Source of the DNA: an uncultured Clostridia bacterium
GTDB lineage: Bacteria; Bacillota; Clostridia; Oscillospirales; CAG-272
Reading direction: 5' to 3'
DNA length: 8,189 bases
Assembly: GCA_937914815.1 (NCBI GenBank)
Contig: CALDMI010000072.1
Coordinates: forward strand, 1 to 8,189
Every line of letters starts with the position of its first letter. The first letter of the stretch is position 1. The notes below the pieces were generated by a model, which saw nothing but the letters and a program-made list of their open reading frames with translations, was not told the origin of the DNA and ran no database searches. Positions 6,479-8,189 of this stretch are shown here, one piece after another. Both the position numbers and the translations under genes were made by a program.

Positions 6479-6509
6479 GCACCCGATCGGCAACGGTCGG
6501 GTGCTTTTT
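6479..6509 (+). terminator. Rho-independent terminator ending the long operon
   Basis: GCACCCGA (6479-6486) pairs with TCGGGTGC (6497-6504). The stem continues through a T-G, a C-G and a G-C pair to a GCAA tetraloop (6490-6493) and is followed by five T. It starts 28 bases after the TerY-C stop codon and cleanly separates the operon from the element to the right. Confidence 0.93.
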
Positions 6510-6563
6510 CTATGCTCATTCATCCGGACTGTGAAATCATTGTTATTGCGATGCTTCAAATTT

Positions 6564-6717
6564 TTTTGCAAATATTTTCACCGAAAACCTTACATTCAGG
6601 GCTTGAAATGTCGGTATAGTGAAGGGCTGACATTTATGCTGATCGTTCTTTTGCAGGAAAATCAAAAAACTTTCCGAAAAACCTTCACCTTTTGCCGCTT
6701 TTTTGTCGGTATAGTGA
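6564..6717 (+). repeat. Two degenerate direct repeats ending in TGTCGGTATAGTGA
   Basis: Copy 1 (6564-6622) and copy 2 (6649-6717) each run TTTTGCA, a variable A/T-rich part, CCGAAAA plus CCTT, a variable part, then the identical 14-mer TGTCGGTATAGTGA (6609-6622 and 6704-6717). The ends are 95 bases apart. In both copies the 14-mer is followed by a purine-rich AGG or GGA. Order and spacing are conserved although the inner sequence is not, as expected for protein-binding sites or element-end repeats. Confidence 0.6.
6606..6635. repeat. Inverted repeat around the first TGTCGGTATAGTGA copy
   Basis: AAATGTC (6606-6612) is inverted as GACATTT (6629-6635) with a 16-base spacer that contains most of the 14-mer. 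AGGGCT also occurs directly repeated at 6598-6603 and 6623-6628. The second copy of the 14-mer lacks this dyad. It could be a binding site near an element end, or chance. Confidence 0.35.
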
Positions 6718-6765
6718 GGACACCTTCTTGTATCAATAGGTAATCGCCACTTGGTTTTTCGCCGG

Positions 6766-6780
6766 GTGTCCACCGGACAC
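6766..6780. repeat. Short perfect hairpin GTGTCC-ACC-GGACAC
   Basis: A 6-bp perfect stem closes a 3-base loop. The same arm occurs again at 6718-6724 (GGACACC), directly after the second 14-mer copy and inverted relative to 6765-6771. The middle arm could therefore pair with either neighbour. There is no T tract, so it is not a terminator. Confidence 0.35.
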
Positions 6781-6918
6781 AAAGTAAAGCGGCGCTTCAC
6801 CGAAGTAAAAATACCTCGCTTTTGTGAGACACGACGGTGTGTTGCTTTGGGCTGAAAGCCGTTGTAACCTCATTTCCGGTTATCCCTCTATTGTTGTCTT
6901 TTTCTTTTAGCGAGCAAT

Positions 6919-6963
6919 GAATTTGGAGCCCCAAATTCGGCTTTTAGGGGATGCCCCCTAAGA
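6919..6963. promoter_or_regulatory. Tandem hairpins upstream of the MobC-like gene, candidate oriT or regulatory leader
   Basis: The first is GAATTTGG (6919-6926) with CCAAATTC (6931-6938), a perfect 8-bp stem with a 4-base loop. The second is TTAGGGG (6944-6950) with CCCCTAA (6955-6961), 7 bp plus a T-G and a T-A extension, also with a 4-base loop. They are 3 to 5 bases apart and end 44 bases before the start codon. In mobilizable elements oriT often lies just upstream of mobC and contains such inverted repeats, so oriT is a reasonable guess. No nic sequence is recognised. An mRNA leader or operator is the alternative. Confidence 0.4.
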
Positions 6964-7006
6964 CCCCCAGTCTTTCGGTACATATTCAAAGAAAGGGGAA
7001 AAGAGT

Positions 7007-7372
7007 ATGAGAGAAAGAAATCATATCGTTCGGGTGCACCTGAACGACCGGGAACTGGCACATCTGAAAAAGTGCCTCTCGAAAACGCACTGGGGAAAGG
7101 AGGCATTTCTGCGAGCCGCCATTCAAGGCACCGGCATTGCCACCAAGCCGCCGGAGGATTGCCGGGAGATCATTGACCGGCTTCGGGAAATCGGAGATCG
7201 CCTGAATGTTCTTCCGCTTCAGGTAGCAAAACTATCGACCGAGGAAAAGGAGGTGCTCGGCAAAGCGACGCGTGAAATCTGGAGACTTTATGATTTGGTA
7301 CGGGATGCGTTTTTGCCGCCGTATCGGTATCACATGCGAACCGTTATCAGGATGGGAGGTAAAGAAGAATGA
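7007..7372 (+). CDS. MobC-like plasmid mobilization / relaxosome accessory protein
   Basis: This 121-aa basic protein has an N-terminal beta strand and helices typical of ribbon-helix-helix DNA-binding proteins (IVRVHLNDRELAHLKKCL, about 8-25). A conserved-style middle follows with FLRAAIQGTGI (about 34-44), then DRLREIGDRLNVL (about 62-74) where MobC proteins usually have an R-x-IGNNLNQ block, and a C-terminal helix. MobC proteins bind near oriT and help the relaxase start conjugative DNA transfer. The GNNLNQ core is altered (GDRLNV), so it may be a divergent subfamily or simply an RHH regulator. The start follows AAAGGGG (6992-6998) by 8 bases. Its stop overlaps the ParB start as ATGA, indicating coupled expression, and tandem hairpins lie upstream. 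No relaxase gene is in the window. Confidence 0.65.
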   Translation: MRERNHIVRVHLNDRELAHLKKCLSKTHWGKEAFLRAAIQGTGIATKPPEDCREIIDRLREIGDRLNVLPLQVAKLSTEEKEVLGKATREIWRLYDLVRDAFLPPYRYHMRTVIRMGGKEE

Positions 7373-8189
7373 GTGAAAATAACACCCAAACGCCATCGTC
7401 TCAATTATCTGAAAAGAAGATTTATTCCATCGGTCTCCATCGCATCCGTCCCATGCAGGATCATCCGTTCAGTGTCCGTGACGATGAAGAAATGACCGCT
7501 TTGATGGAGAGCATCCGTCAATACGGGGTTCTCACGCCCATCACCGTCCGTGCCATCCGCAAGGAGAACAACAACGAGACGGATTATTTTGAAATCATCA
7601 GCGGTCATCGCCGTTACCATGCCTGCCAACGACTGAAACTGGATTGCATTCCTGCCAACATCTTAAATCTCGATCGCAATCAAGCCGTTATCGCCATGGT
7701 GGACAGCAATCTTCACCGGGAGTATCTGCTACCGTCCGAGAAAGCCTTTGCCTACAAAATGAAACTGGAAGCTCTGGATCGGCAGGGACAAAAGCCTACC
7801 TTGTGCCCACAGGACACAAAGCCGGTGGATAGCGCCACGGAGATTGCGGAAAGCGCAGAGGAAAGCCGACGGCAGATCTTCCGCTATATCCGCCTGACTT
7901 ACCTTGTCCAAGGTTTACTCGACCTTGTGGATGCGGGAAGAATCGCATTCCGCCCGGCAGTGGAACTGTCTTACCTCAATGAACAGGAACAGGCAGACCT
8001 TCTTGAGATCATAGAGACAGAAGAAAGAACACCGTCTCTTTCACAAGCGGTACGGTTGAAGAAAATCAGTCGGGAAGGCAACCTAACACCGGAGAGGATC
8101 GCCGAAATTATGGCGGAAGAAAAGGCAAACCAAAGGGAGACCATCAAAATCTCATCCGAGGTGTTGCGGGATTATCTGCCCGACGGAAT
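7369..8189 (+). CDS. ParB/Spo0J-family partition-type protein (3' end outside window)
   Basis: The frame is open from ATG 7369 to the window edge, 273 codons without a stop. After a polar N-terminus it has the ParB N-terminal domain: PFSVRDDEEM and YGVLTPITVR, the CTPase/arginine-rich box ISGHRRYHAC (77-86), then VDSNLHREYLLPSEKAFAY (111-129). A helix-turn-helix region with SRRQIFRYIRL and LLDLVDAGRIAFRPAVELS follows. This architecture is the one I recall for ParB-like proteins of Tn1549-type elements, where they act in partition or regulate the element; ParB proteins load on DNA as CTP-dependent clamps. A short segment at about 144-160 (PTLCPQDTKPVDSATE) looks divergent from that pattern. 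GGGAGG (7354-7359) precedes the start by 9 bases, and the start overlaps the previous stop. No ParA ATPase is visible upstream. Confidence 0.88.
   Translation, partial: MSENNTQTPSSQLSEKKIYSIGLHRIRPMQDHPFSVRDDEEMTALMESIRQYGVLTPITVRAIRKENNNETDYFEIISGHRRYHACQRLKLDCIPANILNLDRNQAVIAMVDSNLHREYLLPSEKAFAYKMKLEALDRQGQKPTLCPQDTKPVDSATEIAESAEESRRQIFRYIRLTYLVQGLLDLVDAGRIAFRPAVELSYLNEQEQADLLEIIETEERTPSLSQAVRLKKISREGNLTPERIAEIMAEEKANQRETIKISSEVLRDYLPDG

Larger units (their letters stand above)
1174..6509 (+). other. Predicted single transcription unit of eight genes
   Basis: From the promoter at 1174-1202 to the terminator at 6479-6509 every gene is on the + strand. The spacings are 1 base (HTH/DUF3800), an overlap (DUF3800/Sel1), then 22, 44 and 12 bases, a 4-base ATGA overlap, and 4 bases. 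I found no strong internal terminator and no convincing internal promoter. The gap before 2932 contains only a poor TTGATT/GATAAA pairing. The predicted products do not belong to one named pathway. Confidence 0.6.
6451..7006. other. Non-coding junction between the operon and a mobile element
   Basis: These 556 bases hold no gene I can support. In order they contain the operon terminator (6479-6509), two degenerate copies of a repeat ending in TGTCGGTATAGTGA (6564-6717), a small hairpin (6766-6780), and a tandem hairpin pair (6919-6963) just before the MobC-like gene. The short reading frames here lack ribosome binding sites or cross the terminator. The element boundary is probably somewhere between 6510 and 6720, but no attachment-site duplication can be seen from one end alone. 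Confidence 0.6.
6511..8189 (+). mobile_element. One end of a probable integrative conjugative or mobilizable element (partial)
   Basis: A MobC-like relaxosome gene and a ParB-family gene, overlapping as ATGA, lie right of a repeat- and hairpin-rich non-coding region. Such genes occur together in Tn1549-type conjugative elements of gut Clostridia. The left limit is approximate: no integrase, terminal repeat or target duplication is visible, and the rest lies beyond the window. A plasmid integrated here, or partition genes of another element, cannot be excluded. Confidence 0.5.

Noticed and set aside
6398..6743. Two short plus-strand frames (6398-6619 and 6501-6743)
   Set aside because: The first overlaps the TerY-C gene and crosses the terminator; the second begins at the terminator's end. 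Neither has a ribosome site.
6543..6800. 85-aa minus-strand frame across the repeat region
   Set aside because: It starts with GTG, has no ribosome binding site, spans both repeat copies and shows no recognisable domain.

Overview
The window looks like a chromosomal stretch from a low-to-moderate GC Firmicute, most likely a gut-type member of the Clostridia. This rests on the protein styles: a clostridial Sir2 deacetylase with a CxC zinc half-site, an HTH_26-type regulator, a clostridial transglutaminase-like protein, and MobC/ParB genes like those of Tn1549-type conjugative elements. It also rests on strong AGGAGG-like ribosome binding sites and consensus sigma-A promoters. No 16S or other taxonomic marker is present, so the assignment is an inference.

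Layout. (1) 195-1070: a self-contained Sir2-family deacetylase gene with its own TTGCTA-17-TATAAT promoter, a short 5' UTR hairpin and a perfect 12-bp-stem terminator. (2) 1174-6509: what looks like one long rightward transcription unit. It starts at a TTGCAT-17-TATAAT promoter and ends at a GCAA-tetraloop terminator, with gaps of only 1 to 44 bases, or short overlaps, between genes. In order it encodes a small HTH regulator, a truncated DUF3800 protein, an out-of-frame Sel1-repeat/coiled-coil protein, a 72-aa KTSC-like protein, a 536-aa protein with five Cys/His repeats, a zinc ribbon and three membrane helices, a 178-aa protein with one membrane helix, a transglutaminase-like protein with an intact Cys-His-Asp triad, and a stand-alone TerY-C-type zinc domain. 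(3) 6510-7006: non-coding, with two degenerate copies of a repeat ending in TGTCGGTATAGTGA and several hairpins. (4) 7007-8189: a MobC-like relaxosome protein and a ParB-family protein with ATGA overlap, the latter running off the window. This is probably one end of an integrative conjugative or mobilizable element.

How the genes may work together. The HTH gene is promoter-proximal and probably regulates the unit. The other products have features of protein-protein scaffolding (Sel1, coiled coil), metal binding (Cys repeats, TerY-C), membrane attachment (two proteins) and a papain/transglutaminase-fold active site. No vWA, PP2C, kinase or TerD partner of TerY-C is visible. The set matches no system I can name. 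The clearest rearrangement is at about 1841-1870, where a DUF3800 reading frame meets Sel1 coding sequence in another frame, so part of this unit is a recombination remnant. By eye, base composition alternates along the unit: AT-rich at 1080-2930 and about 3880-5090, more GC-rich at 2932-3870 and 5088-6450. This suggests assembly from different sources.
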